64,000 nucleotides of DNA from Halomonas sp. ML-15 (GTDB lineage Bacteria; Pseudomonadota; Gammaproteobacteria; Pseudomonadales; Halomonadaceae): contig NZ_JACXZT010000002.1 in NCBI RefSeq assembly GCF_014779595.1, positions 372,001 to 436,000 on the forward strand, written 5' to 3'. The notes under the pieces are model-generated. The model was not told where the DNA came from and searched no databases. It saw nothing but the letters and a program-made list of their open reading frames with translations. Shown here piece by piece: positions 17,701-26,549 of this stretch. Position numbers and translations under genes: made by a program. Each line of letters starts with the position of its first letter. The stretch's first letter is position 1.

Positions 17701-18567
17701 ATGAATCACTCATCCGATACCTGGATTCTCGCCGCCCAGTGCCCCAGCCGCCTGGGCACCGTGGACGTGGTCACCCGCTTTCTCAAGGAGCAGCGCTGCT
17801 ATATCACCGAGCAGCAGTCCTTCGATGATCGCCTCAGCCAGCGCTTCTTCATTCGTACCGCCTTCTTCCCCGAGGCGGCAGGGTTTGACGCCGATACCTT
17901 CCAGGCAGAGTTTGCCGCGCGCGCCGCCGAGTTCGACATGAGCTTCGAGCTGGCCTCGCCGGGGCAGCTGACCCCGGTCGTGATCATGGTCTCCAAGGCG
18001 GACCACTGCCTCAACGACCTGCTCTATCGCTACCGCACCGGCCAGCTACCGATCGAGATCCGTGCGGTGGTCTCCAACCATCCCGACCTCGAGCCGCTGG
18101 CCGCCTGGCACGATCTGCCCTACTACCACTTCCCGATCACCCCGGAGACCAAGGCCGAGCAAGAGGCCAAGGTGTGGCAGGTGGTCGAGGAGAGCGGCGC
18201 CGAGCTGGTGATCCTGGCGCGCTACATGCAGGTGCTCTCCAGTGAAATGAGCGAGAAGCTGGCGGGCAAAGCGATCAATATCCACCACTCGCTGCTGCCT
18301 GGCTTCAAGGGTGCCAAGCCCTATCACCAGGCTCACGAGAAGGGCGTCAAGCTGGTCGGCGCCACCGCCCACTATATCAACGACGACCTCGACGAAGGGC
18401 CGATCATCACCCAGGGCGTGGAACCGGTGACCCATGCCGATACCCCCGACGACCTGGTCGCCAAGGGCCGCGATATCGAGTGCCTGACCCTGGCCCGGGC
18501 AGTGGATTACCACGTCGAGCGGCGGGTGTTTCTGAACGACAAGCGCACGGTGGTTTTCGCGCGCTGA
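17701..18567 (+). CDS. purU: Formyltetrahydrofolate deformylase
   Basis: PurU hydrolyses 10-formyl-THF to THF and formate, keeping free THF available for the sarcosine oxidase and serine hydroxymethyltransferase reactions. The 288-residue product from ATG 17701 (AAGGAG upstream) has an N-terminal ACT-like domain (about 8-85) and a C-terminal formyltransferase fold with INIHHSLLPGFKGAKPYHQA, AHYINDDLDEGPII and the family Asn/His/Asp catalytic residues. An in-frame ATG at 17680 is less likely. Placement after soxBDAG is the same as in Pseudomonas sarcosine clusters, so this is probably the catabolic paralogue. Confidence 0.95.
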   Translation: MNHSSDTWILAAQCPSRLGTVDVVTRFLKEQRCYITEQQSFDDRLSQRFFIRTAFFPEAAGFDADTFQAEFAARAAEFDMSFELASPGQLTPVVIMVSKADHCLNDLLYRYRTGQLPIEIRAVVSNHPDLEPLAAWHDLPYYHFPITPETKAEQEAKVWQVVEESGAELVILARYMQVLSSEMSEKLAGKAINIHHSLLPGFKGAKPYHQAHEKGVKLVGATAHYINDDLDEGPIITQGVEPVTHADTPDDLVAKGRDIECLTLARAVDYHVERRVFLNDKRTVVFAR

Positions 18568-18581
18568 GGGGAAGACGAAGC

Positions 18582-18626
18582 AATAAAAAGACAGGATCTT
18601 GGCCGTCCCTGACCAAGCATCCTGTC
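18582..18626 (-). terminator. Reverse-strand intrinsic terminator downstream of the 19004 receptor gene
   Basis: The arms at 18590-18602 and 18613-18626 pair over 13 bp with one bulged base. On the reverse strand the stem is followed by TTTTTATT (18589-18582). It would stop transcripts of the TonB receptor gene before they enter purU. In the forward direction there is a stem but no T tract. Confidence 0.6.
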
Positions 18627-19003
18627 AACAGTAAGCCACGTTCGAGTTCGCGAGAGCTCGAACGCTGAGTCAGTCGATGATCTTGCGTGACTCGGTCAAA
18701 TAGACCTCACCGTGCTGTCTTACCCCATCCACGTCCTGGGTTTTAAATCGTCAAAGTGGCTATTGGTGTGCTCGATATACCTGCTATGGCATTCTTGCTA
18801 ACAAAGTCACCTATTAATATGATGACAAAAACCATAAATACTATATAGAGTGCGGAGTGGTGAAAGCTGTTGGTGCGAAATTTTACAACTGTGCTTGACA
18901 TAGAGAAGTTTCATGGGAGGGCCGGATATAAGTCTGTAATGTAGACTCAGCTTTCAGTTGAAAATAAAATGGAGGGTATTTGATAATTTTCCATTGTGTC
19001 ATC
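18627..19003. other. AT-rich intergenic region without a gene
   Basis: No supported coding frame is seen. A hairpin with arms CGTTCGAG (18639-18646) and CTCGAACG (18657-18664) is present. From about 18,720 the sequence becomes clearly AT-rich, and this continues through the receptor gene, marking a compositional boundary. Confidence 0.5.
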
Positions 19004-21199
19004 TTAGAAGTCATATTTTAGTGTCAAGTTTGCGCTGCGTGGCGCGCCGTATGCCAACTGACTGAACCAAGCACCACTATTGGTGTAATACTTTTCGTCA
19101 AATAGATTGTTGATGTTCAACTGGGCGCTTAACTCCGGTGTCATCTGATAATTGGCCATCAGGTGAGCAAGTGCATAACTACCCTGTTTTATTTCTTCGC
19201 TGTTCCCCAGCGGGTTGGTTAACCTTGTGTAGTTGGAGCTTTGCCAATTGAAGCCGCCACCGAGGGTTAAATCGTTTAATTTATAGGTAGTGAACAAGGT
19301 TGCGGTGCGGCGAGGCTGAGCGGTATTGACTGCTGAACCCTCGGCATCTTCGGCCTGAAACTGTGACCACCCGAACATAAGGTTCCAATCATCGGTGATA
19401 GCACCTGATACTTCAAACTCATAACCAATACTGGTGGTGCCTTCCGCAGCATATGAGGCCTGGTTAGTGGTGCCAGGAACCAAATAACCCACATCGGGCT
19501 GCGCCAAGTTATCCTGATCGATACGAAATACTGAGATCATGGCGTTCAGGCGCCCTTCAAAATATTCCGCTTTAATGCCGGTCTCATAGTTTTTACCTTC
19601 CACTGGATCCAGGTAATTACCATTTCTATCCTGCTCGTCCTGGGGGTTAAAAATATCTGTATAGCTGACATAAGCTGAATAGGTATCATTAATGTCGTAG
19701 ATTAAGCCAGCATAGGGTGTGACTATTTGGTGGTGATTGAAATCATAGAAGTCACCGTTTGATTTTATGCCTTCGGTATCCCAGTTAGTAATGCGACTAC
19801 CCAGAATCAGGGTCAGCGGGTCAGCCAGCGATAAGCGTAAAACGCCATAACCACCAAGTTGTTCAGTTTCTTTTCTTGTATGGGGTGTTTTTGGACCCCA
19901 CTCAGGCTCTGGATAAGAGCCATCCCACTCATAGAAATTTCCGACTGGCGGCGCATTCAGTGGATTCCGCTGTTCGGAGGTAAAGTCCTGCTTACTGTGC
20001 ATCAGACCTACCGTTACCTCATGGTCACGGCCAGAAAGTGAAAACGGCAGGTTGCCATAAATATCGATATTATCCTGCTTACGCTCGACGTCATACCAAG
20101 CTGGCAGCGCACCCATTCCCAGGCCAGTTTGTTTATCAGGAGTGCCGTATAAATAGACTAATGGCAAGTCAGCTTTATTGATGCTTTTGCTATAAGCGGC
20201 GTAAATGGATGCGCCGGAATCAAAATTATGCTCGAAGTTTACGAAGTGATTAGTTACTTCAGAGTCCCATCTTGTCCAGTCTGCGCCAACCGTTTTAGAG
20301 CGAGACCAATCTGTTCTTTCACCATCACTAAACCAAGCAGGTAAACCGCCCCAGGTTGAACTGGTCGGTTTATTCTGTTGTTGGCTAATACCGACATTCA
20401 TTACAGTGTTATCTGATAAATCAGCAGCTAAGGTGCCATAGAAAACGGATTTTTCATTTTCCAAACGATCAACGAAAGAACCTTCTTCGAGATAGCTGCC
20501 AACGACGCGTCCGCGTACCGTTCCTGCTTCATTTAACGGCGTCGAAATATCCACAGTACCCTGATAGCGATCCCAGCTTCCAGCACTGATAGTGGCATGT
20601 CCAGTAAATTCCTCACTATCCGCTTTCTTGCGCACAAGGTTGATCGCAGCCGAAGGATCACCCGCACCGGAAGTCAAACCACTGGCACCGCGAACGACTT
20701 CAATACGGTCATAAAGGATAGTATCCATTTGTGATTCTCCAGCGGAATAACCACTTTCCCAAGTCGTTGGTATGCCATCAATCTGATAGTTGTTAATCTC
20801 AAATCCACGTGCTGAAAAAACATGTCTTTGGCTGTCTTGCTGGGTTGAAGTGAGGCCCGTCACTGTATTGACCACATCCGTCAGTGATTCCAACTGCATA
20901 TCATCAATCAGCTGTCGGCTGATCACTGATACTGACTGCGGTGTTTCTCGAATGGATAAGCCTAGCCGCGTCGCGGTATCCATTGAGTCTGTGGTGTATG
21001 AGCCTGTTCCTTCAGTCGAGGCATCACGCAGGTACTCGCCGGTTACCTGAAGGGGGGGCAATGTATCGATGGTGTCGTCATTTTCTGCCGCCTGCGTTGT
21101 GGCGTCCTGGGCAAGTATGGCGGGCGAGGCCAACAGTGCTGAAGCACAGATATTGGCAATAGCAACAGTGAGGAGAGGCCTGCATAGGGAGGGGGACAT
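19004..21199 (-). CDS. TonB-dependent siderophore receptor, FpvA/FhuE type
   Basis: This is an outer-membrane ferrisiderophore receptor. The ATG at 21199 has GGAG upstream and starts at a signal peptide (MSPSLCRPLLTVAIANICAS, cleavage near ILAQ), giving 731 residues. A plug domain follows (TPQSVSVISRQLIDDM, DNINYQIDGIP-like EINNYQIDGIPTTW, DRIEVVRGASGL), then a 22-strand barrel ending in LTLKYDF with a terminal Phe. The IRETPQSVSVIS motif class is that of pyoverdine/coprogen receptors. Base composition is far more AT-rich than neighbouring genes, which suggests horizontal acquisition. A Fur-like box lies about 45 bp upstream. The ligand is probably a foreign hydroxamate-type siderophore, but that is inference. 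Confidence 0.92.
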   Translation of the reverse strand: MSPSLCRPLLTVAIANICASALLASPAILAQDATTQAAENDDTIDTLPPLQVTGEYLRDASTEGTGSYTTDSMDTATRLGLSIRETPQSVSVISRQLIDDMQLESLTDVVNTVTGLTSTQQDSQRHVFSARGFEINNYQIDGIPTTWESGYSAGESQMDTILYDRIEVVRGASGLTSGAGDPSAAINLVRKKADSEEFTGHATISAGSWDRYQGTVDISTPLNEAGTVRGRVVGSYLEEGSFVDRLENEKSVFYGTLAADLSDNTVMNVGISQQQNKPTSSTWGGLPAWFSDGERTDWSRSKTVGADWTRWDSEVTNHFVNFEHNFDSGASIYAAYSKSINKADLPLVYLYGTPDKQTGLGMGALPAWYDVERKQDNIDIYGNLPFSLSGRDHEVTVGLMHSKQDFTSEQRNPLNAPPVGNFYEWDGSYPEPEWGPKTPHTRKETEQLGGYGVLRLSLADPLTLILGSRITNWDTEGIKSNGDFYDFNHHQIVTPYAGLIYDINDTYSAYVSYTDIFNPQDEQDRNGNYLDPVEGKNYETGIKAEYFEGRLNAMISVFRIDQDNLAQPDVGYLVPGTTNQASYAAEGTTSIGYEFEVSGAITDDWNLMFGWSQFQAEDAEGSAVNTAQPRRTATLFTTYKLNDLTLGGGFNWQSSNYTRLTNPLGNSEEIKQGSYALAHLMANYQMTPELSAQLNINNLFDEKYYTNSGAWFSQLAYGAPRSANLTLKYDF

Positions 21200-21243
21200 C
21201 GTTGATCTCCAGTGAAGTTCCCTTGGATGTATTGGCATTTATT

Positions 21244-21262
21244 GATAATGAGAAATGTTTTT
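21244..21262. promoter_or_regulatory. Fur-like box upstream of the FpvA/FhuE-type receptor
   Basis: GATAATGAGAAATG (21244-21257) followed by TTTTTAT resembles the Fur consensus GATAATGATAATCATTATC, best in the left half. Its position about 45 bp upstream of the start codon fits iron repression. Confidence 0.6.
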
Positions 21263-21471
21263 ATTAGATTTAGTATACGCATGAAGAGGGCCGGTGCAAC
21301 TACTCGTTACATCCCGGCCGCTGTCGGTTGGGCTGTCTATGCTGGCAGGAGGATATGCAGGTCTGAGGCAGGGTAAGAATCAGCCCTGCTTATGGCGGTG
21401 CTGCAGGAGCAAGCGCCACAGCGTCCACGCGCTCAGGTCACGTCTCTTCACGCGGCACGGTGATAGGGCAC

Positions 21472-22239
21472 CTAACACGCCACGGCGATGCGATGCTCGC
21501 CGTTGGGGTGGGGCATCACCTGCATGGGCAGACCGTAGATCGCTTCCAGAGTGTCGTTGGTCATCATCTCCTCGGGGGAGCCGTGGGCGAGCACTCGGCC
21601 GCTGTGCAGGGCGAGCAGCTCGTCGCAGTAGCGCGAGGCCATGTTGATGTCGTGGAGCACGATGATCACGCAGAGCTTGAGTTCGTCGCACAGCTTGCGG
21701 ATCAGTGCCAGCACTTCCATCTGATGAGAGATATCCAGCGCGGCCAGCGGTTCGTCGAGAAGAAGGAAGCGGCTCTCCTGAGCCAGCAGCATGGCCAGCC
21801 ACACGCGCTGGCGTTCGCCGCCGGAGAGGGTGTCCACCAGACGGTTGGCAAAATCCTCGGTATGGCTGAGTTCGATGGCGCGCTCGACGGCAGCCTTGTC
21901 CTCCCGGGTGTGGCGGCCCAGCAGCCCATGCCAGGGGTAGCGCCCGAAGCTGATCAGCTCGCGCCCGATAAGATTCTCGGCGTTCGGTAGGTGCTGGGGC
22001 AGATAGGCCACCCGGCGGGCGAACTCGCGTTGGCCCCAGTCACGCACGGGGCGGCCATCTAGCAGCACCTCACCCTGGCTGACCGATTGCTGCTGGGCGA
22101 GCAGCCTGATCAGGGTCGATTTCCCCGAGCCGTTATGGCCGATCAAGCCGTAGACCTTGCCCTCTTCGAAACGGTGCTCCACGGGATGCAGCAGGCATTT
22201 GCCGTTGATCTCGAAAGTGGCGCCCTTGACCTCGAACAT
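21472..22239 (-). CDS. Iron-siderophore ABC transporter ATP-binding protein (FecE/FhuC type)
   Basis: This cytoplasmic ATPase of a ferrisiderophore importer has 255 residues from ATG 22239 (AAGGAAT upstream). A longer in-frame start at 22353 would run into the preceding gene. Walker A GHNGSGKST is at 34-42, the signature LSGGERQRV and Walker B FLLLDEPLAALD are intact, followed by HDINMASRYCD. The fused FhuB-type permease at 24460 has no ATPase of its own and is the natural partner, though it is on the other strand. It lies 94 bp downstream of a small unknown gene in the same direction. Confidence 0.92.
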   Translation of the reverse strand: MFEVKGATFEINGKCLLHPVEHRFEEGKVYGLIGHNGSGKSTLIRLLAQQQSVSQGEVLLDGRPVRDWGQREFARRVAYLPQHLPNAENLIGRELISFGRYPWHGLLGRHTREDKAAVERAIELSHTEDFANRLVDTLSGGERQRVWLAMLLAQESRFLLLDEPLAALDISHQMEVLALIRKLCDELKLCVIIVLHDINMASRYCDELLALHSGRVLAHGSPEEMMTNDTLEAIYGLPMQVMPHPNGEHRIAVAC

Positions 22240-22333
22240 GCTGGATTCCTTGTCTTTATCTACCGTGCTTGACCGGCTCGAGCTCATGGTCGAAGAAACG
22301 CATGAGGACAGCGCTGACGTTGGCAGACGGCCG

Positions 22334-22735
22334 TCACCACCCCAGCCAACCACGCAGCCGCTGGCGAGGAGATGAGGCGGTGGCAGGGGTTCGCTGAGTG
22401 CTACTCGAGAGCTGTGCGGTGGCTTCCTTCAACGGCGCCATGATCGCCGAGAGATGGTGCTGGCAGAGCTGGCGGTTGAGAGCAGCGGGGCACTGCGCCA
22501 TTAGCAGGCCGCAGTGATAGATCGCGGTATCCAGCGGCTGGTTGACCTCTTTGAAGGGCGCTGCCTCCTGGCGGCAGCGCTGCAGCTCACCAAGCAGCAT
22601 GCGCAGCGTTTGAGCATCCAGCCAGCAGGGCGTGTCGTCTCTCCTCGGCGAGGTGGCGACCGAGTTCAGGATCGCCTGGAAGGAGACGTGCAGAAAAACG
22701 CATGTGTAATACAGCTGGGAGCGTTCCGCGTTCAT
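22334..22735 (-). CDS. Small protein of unknown function upstream of the FhuC-type ATPase
   Basis: I do not recognise this 133-residue protein. It has no signal peptide or membrane span, is rich in Cys in its first 90 residues (CVF, CWL, RCRQ, HCGLL, QCPA, LCQHH), and ends in a Ser/Thr/Arg-rich tail. A Fur-like box lies just upstream, and the ATPase gene follows 94 bp downstream, so the two probably form one iron-regulated transcript. The ribosome site is weak. It could be an accessory factor for siderophore uptake or simply a conserved orphan. Confidence 0.6.
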   Translation of the reverse strand: MNAERSQLYYTCVFLHVSFQAILNSVATSPRRDDTPCWLDAQTLRMLLGELQRCRQEAAPFKEVNQPLDTAIYHCGLLMAQCPAALNRQLCQHHLSAIMAPLKEATAQLSSSTQRTPATASSPRQRLRGWLGW

Positions 22736-22755
22736 AGGACACCATAGCTTATCTC

Positions 22756-22774
22756 AATGAGATTGATTTGCATT
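22756..22774. promoter_or_regulatory. Possible Fur box upstream of the 133-aa gene
   Basis: AATGAGATTGATTTGCATT (22756-22774) shares the AATGA/TTGCATT layout of Fur sites and lies 20 bp before the start codon of the reverse-strand gene. The match is partial. Confidence 0.4.
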
Positions 22775-22880
22775 CTGGTGCTTGGTAGCGGTTATGTCAA
22801 ATTACAGCGCTTGCTGTGCTGGCGGCTCGGCTGTTGGACCCAACGCTGAGCGGCGGGTATTTTCTTGCTCAGCTTTAGGT

Positions 22881-22900
22881 ATGTTATAACGTAATGATAT
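22881..22900. promoter_or_regulatory. Zur-like box before the flavoprotein pair
   Basis: ATGTTATAACGTAATGATAT (22881-22900) resembles the gammaproteobacterial Zur consensus GAAATGTTATA-AT-TATAACATTTC, with the left half nearly exact and the right half degenerate. It overlaps a possible -10 (TATAAC). A Fur-type site is the alternative. Confidence 0.35.
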
Positions 22901-22943
22901 TTGGGTTGACACTTCCCCTCTGTCGCACTCTGCAGGAGCCAAT

Positions 22944-23159
22944 ATGGTCGACCTGATCCCCAACAGCTATGACGAATGGCGCTACTGCATTACCGAAATC
23001 TGCGGTATCTCGCTGACTGAATCCTATATTCGCAAGCGTATCAACGCCTTAAACGACCAGCAGGATTTTATGACGGCCCGCTTTATCGAGCTATACGGCG
23101 AGGCTCATCATCAGCAGACCCTGGCCTGGTTTGAGCAAGCCCTGGGGGAGGTGGCCTGA
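22944..23159 (+). CDS. Small protein coupled to a flavoprotein, function unknown
   Basis: This 71-residue acidic protein (starting MVDLIPNSYDEWRYCITEIC) has AGGAG 6 bases before its ATG. Its stop shares one base with the start of the next gene (TGATG), so the two are translationally coupled. It contains two Cys and a His-His pair but no known motif. The tight coupling suggests a partner or small subunit of the flavoprotein. I cannot assign a function. Confidence 0.75.
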   Translation: MVDLIPNSYDEWRYCITEICGISLTESYIRKRINALNDQQDFMTARFIELYGEAHHQQTLAWFEQALGEVA

Positions 23160-24292
23160 TGGTGGAGTCCAACGCTTTCGACGTAGATGTCATCATTGTC
23201 GGCGCCGGGCCGGCGGGGCTAGGCTGTGCCGCTTTGCTGCGACAGATGCAGTTGCCTCGGGAGCGGCTGCTGGTGTTGGATGCCGGCCAGGTCGGTGCCA
23301 GCTTCCACCGCTGGCCTCGGGAAATGCGTTTGATCACGCCGTCGTTTCCGGCCAATGGCTTCCACCAAACCGATCTCAATGCCATTACGCCGGATACCTC
23401 CCCGGCGTTTAGCTTGAGGCGGGAGCACCCCACTGGCGTGGAGTATGCCGACTACCTTGGCAAAGTGGTCGACCACTACGATATTCCCGTGGCCACACAA
23501 GAAGCGGTGACCGAGGTCTATCCCTTGAAGGAGGGGTTCGAGCTGTACACGGCGCGTCCTCGCCGCCTGCGCTGCCGCTTTGTGATCTGGGCCGGGGGCG
23601 AGTATGGCGCCGCGCTGATTCCGACCATTGAGGGGGCCGAGTGGGCTCGCCACAACAGCGAGCTGGGCAGCTACGCAGAGCAAACGGGCGACCACCAAAT
23701 CATCATTGGCGGTTACGAGAGTGGTATAGACGCCGCGTGGCACTGGGTGGGGGCAGGCAAGTCGGTCACCATGTTGGAGCGTCGTAATGAATGGGAGCAC
23801 ACCTATGACCCCAGCCGTGTGTTAAGTCCGATCTCGCAAGAGCGCTTCGAACAGCTGCGGGACAATCCCCGTTTTGAACTGGCCAGTGGCCGCGAGGTGA
23901 CCCGCATTGAGCGGCAGGCGTCAGGCTACCGGGTATTTTGCCAAACCGGGGAGCAGTGGTCCGCCATAGACGCGCCGACCCTTTGCACCGGCTTCAATGC
24001 CAACCTTGGGCCGGTGGAGTCGCTGTTTCTGTACGATGACGAAGGGGTGCCGTTTACCAATAGCTTTGACGAATCCACTCTGGTGCCTGGCCTGTTTCTG
24101 ACCGGCTCGCGTCTGGCGTATGGCGATATACTGCTGTGTTTCATCTACAAGTTTCGCGGCCGTTTCCCGGTGGTGTGCGGCACCATTGGGGCCGAGTTGG
24201 AGCTGGATGTGGAGGTAATGAGGCATTATCAGCAAGCCGGTATGCTGCTGGATGACTTGAGTTGCTGTGAGGACCAGCAGTGCTTCTGTTAG
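23159..24292 (+). CDS. NAD(P)/FAD-dependent oxidoreductase with Cys-rich C-terminus
   Basis: This 377-residue two-dinucleotide-binding flavoprotein resembles flavin monooxygenase/CzcO and YpdA-like reductases. GAGPAG near residue 18 binds FAD, and GGYESGIDAAW (about 181-191) takes the place of the NADPH GxGxxG loop with altered glycines. The C-terminus ends CCEDQQCFC, with four Cys in nine residues, suited to binding a metal or to redox relay. It is coupled to the 71-aa gene and sits between two iron uptake units. A role in ferrisiderophore reduction or metal stress is possible but is inference. Confidence 0.8.
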   Translation: MVESNAFDVDVIIVGAGPAGLGCAALLRQMQLPRERLLVLDAGQVGASFHRWPREMRLITPSFPANGFHQTDLNAITPDTSPAFSLRREHPTGVEYADYLGKVVDHYDIPVATQEAVTEVYPLKEGFELYTARPRRLRCRFVIWAGGEYGAALIPTIEGAEWARHNSELGSYAEQTGDHQIIIGGYESGIDAAWHWVGAGKSVTMLERRNEWEHTYDPSRVLSPISQERFEQLRDNPRFELASGREVTRIERQASGYRVFCQTGEQWSAIDAPTLCTGFNANLGPVESLFLYDDEGVPFTNSFDESTLVPGLFLTGSRLAYGDILLCFIYKFRGRFPVVCGTIGAELELDVEVMRHYQQAGMLLDDLSCCEDQQCFC

Positions 24293-24347
24293 AGCTGATC
24301 GTAGTGCCCGCAGGCGGCCTTCGATGGCTTTCCTACGCGCGCATTCC

Positions 24348-24366
24348 AATGATAATCGTTTTCAAT
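24348..24366. promoter_or_regulatory. Fur box upstream of fhuB
   Basis: AATGATAATCGTTTTCAAT (24348-24366) contains GATAATC in the standard Fur context, about 95 bp before the permease start. It is one of the clearest Fur sites in the window. Confidence 0.7.
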
Positions 24367-24459
24367 TAAAGTGTGGGCCGCCTGAATCGTCTTTGTACAG
24401 GGGGCAGAACGCATGATCGACGGTAGCTTGCGCCACCAGCAGGAACCGGCACATTGGGC

Positions 24460-26445
24460 ATGACAGGGTATGCGATGCGCAGGGGGGCGCCGGCGCTTGC
24501 CTGCTGGCTGTTAAGCCTGCCATTGCTGGTGCTGTTCTGGCTGGGGTTGGAGTCCCAAGGTGGGCTGGGGCTGGGCTTCAAGGCTCTGTGGTCACCCTCG
24601 TTCGAGGATATCGACCAGCTACTGCTGCACTATGCGTGGTGGCCAAGACTCTCCATCGCTCTGCTGGCGGGGGGTGGCCTGGCGCTGGCCGGGGTGTTGA
24701 TGCAGCAGGTGCTGCGCAACCCGCTGGCGTCGCCTACTACGCTGGGGGTGGCCTCGGGGGCCAACCTGGCGCTAATGACGGCGACCCTGCTGGCGCCAGG
24801 GCTTCTGGCCATTGGCCGCGAGTGGGTGGCGCTGGCCGGTGGTGCGCTGGCGGTGGGGCTGGTGTTTATGCTGGCCTGGCGGAGGGGCTTGGCGCCGATC
24901 GTGGTGGTGCTGGCCGGATTGGTGGTGAACCTCTACCTGGGGGCGCTGGCCACGGCGCTGCTGCTATTCAATCACGAGGCGCTGTCGGGGCTGTTGATCT
25001 GGGGCGCCGGCTCACTGGCTCAGAACGGCTGGGACGGCGTGGCGATTCTCTGGCCGCGGCTGGCCATTAGCTGCGTGCTGGCCTGGTTCCTGCTGCGACC
25101 TTTGGCGGTGCTGGAGCTGGACGATGCCAGTGCCAAGAGCCTGGGGGTGTCGCTCACCTATCTGCGCTTTGCGGGCATGGGGCTGGCGGTATTCATCACC
25201 GGCAGCATCGTCAGCGTGGTGGGCATTATCGGCTTTATCGGCCTGGCGGCGCCCAATATCGTGCGCATGGCGGGGGCGCGTCGCCTTGGCGAGCGGCTGC
25301 TATGGGGCACGCTGCTGGGAGCCGTGCTGCTGGCCACCACCGATCTGCTGCTGCAGAACTTCAGCGGCCTGGTGCCGATGCTGATCCCTACCGGCGCGGT
25401 GACCGGTGCGCTGGGGGCGCCGCTGTTGATGTGGCTGATCCCGCGCCTGAAGATGCACGGCAACAAGGCGCCCCAGCCCTCGGCCGTGACCGCGAGCCGC
25501 CACCCCGCCCCGCCCCGACTGGCGACGCAACTGGCCATCGGCCTGTTGCTGGCCATCGCCCTGGGGCTGCTGCTGGGGCAGGGGGTGAATGGCTGGTACT
25601 GGCTGTCGCCAGACAACTGGAGCGTTATGCAGTGGCGGCTGCCCCGGGTGGTGGCGGCGGCCGCCAGCGGCCTGATGCTGGCGGTGGCGGGCACGCTGCT
25701 GCAGCGCCTCTCGGCCAACCCCATGGCCAGCCCCGAGGTGTTGGGGATTAGCGGCGGCTGTGCCATCGCCTTGATCCTGGGGATCTTCCTGCTACCGGCG
25801 CCGACCAGCGGCATGCTGGTGGGTGTAGGCACGTTGGGCGCCTTGGCCACCTTGCTGATTCTGGTCGCGCTCAACCGCCGCAGCGGTTACGTCCCCGAGC
25901 GCCTGCTGCTTACCGGGGTGGCGGTGACGGCGCTGTTCGATGCAGTGCGCAGCGTGATGCTGGCGGGGGGAGACCCACGCGGGCAGCAGGTGATCGCCTG
26001 GCTGGCGGGCTCCACCTACTACGTCGATCTGACCAGTGCTCTGGTGGTGGGGACGCTGGCCGCGGTGCTGACGTTGTGCACGTTGCCGCTGACCCGCTGG
26101 CTGGACATCCTGCCGCTGGGCGCGCCCACCACGCTGGCGCTGGGCATTGCCCTCAATCGCGCTCGCCTGGTGCTGTTGCTGCTGGTGGCCCTGCTCACGG
26201 CCTGCGCCACCTTGGTGGTGGGGCCGCTCTCCTTCGTTGGGCTGCTGGCGCCGCATATGGCCAAGCTGCTGGGGCTGTCGCGGGCCCACCATCACCTGCT
26301 GGGTGCGGCGCTGGTGGGCATGCTGCTGATGGTGCTGGCCGACTGGCTGGGTCGCCAGGTGATCTTCCCCTATGACATGCCGGCCGGGCTGGTCGCGTCG
26401 CTGATTGGCGGTGCCTATTTCATGTGGGGGCTGCGCAGGCTGTGA
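24460..26445 (+). CDS. fhuB: Fused iron-siderophore ABC permease (FhuB type)
   Basis: This 661-residue inner-membrane protein consists of two tandem FecCD permease halves (about 1-335 and 345-661), as in FhuB. Each half has the family pattern [21 protein letters not shown] (about 75) and its second counterpart [21 protein letters not shown] (about 408), and a coupling-loop region near [16 protein letters not shown] and [16 protein letters not shown]. The ATG at 24460 overlaps by 4 bp the stop of a 16-codon frame beginning at 24413, which may be a leader or chance. A Fur box precedes it. Likely partners are the ATPase at 21472 and the FhuD protein at 28251. Confidence 0.94.
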   Translation: MTGYAMRRGAPALACWLLSLPLLVLFWLGLESQGGLGLGFKALWSPSFEDIDQLLLHYAWWPRLSIALLAGGGLALAGVLMQQVLRNPLASPTTLGVASGANLALMTATLLAPGLLAIGREWVALAGGALAVGLVFMLAWRRGLAPIVVVLAGLVVNLYLGALATALLLFNHEALSGLLIWGAGSLAQNGWDGVAILWPRLAISCVLAWFLLRPLAVLELDDASAKSLGVSLTYLRFAGMGLAVFITGSIVSVVGIIGFIGLAAPNIVRMAGARRLGERLLWGTLLGAVLLATTDLLLQNFSGLVPMLIPTGAVTGALGAPLLMWLIPRLKMHGNKAPQPSAVTASRHPAPPRLATQLAIGLLLAIALGLLLGQGVNGWYWLSPDNWSVMQWRLPRVVAAAASGLMLAVAGTLLQRLSANPMASPEVLGISGGCAIALILGIFLLPAPTSGMLVGVGTLGALATLLILVALNRRSGYVPERLLLTGVAVTALFDAVRSVMLAGGDPRGQQVIAWLAGSTYYVDLTSALVVGTLAAVLTLCTLPLTRWLDILPLGAPTTLALGIALNRARLVLLLLVALLTACATLVVGPLSFVGLLAPHMAKLLGLSRAHHHLLGAALVGMLLMVLADWLGRQVIFPYDMPAGLVASLIGGAYFMWGLRRL

Positions 26446-26549
26446 TGGTGGGCCGCTCCCGCTCAGCCTGAGATGCAGATGTCGTTAAAGCAACACTCCA
26501 TGCTGCAGCGCTTCCCTTAGCGTTCAGCTCTCTCAAGGAGCCAAGGTTA

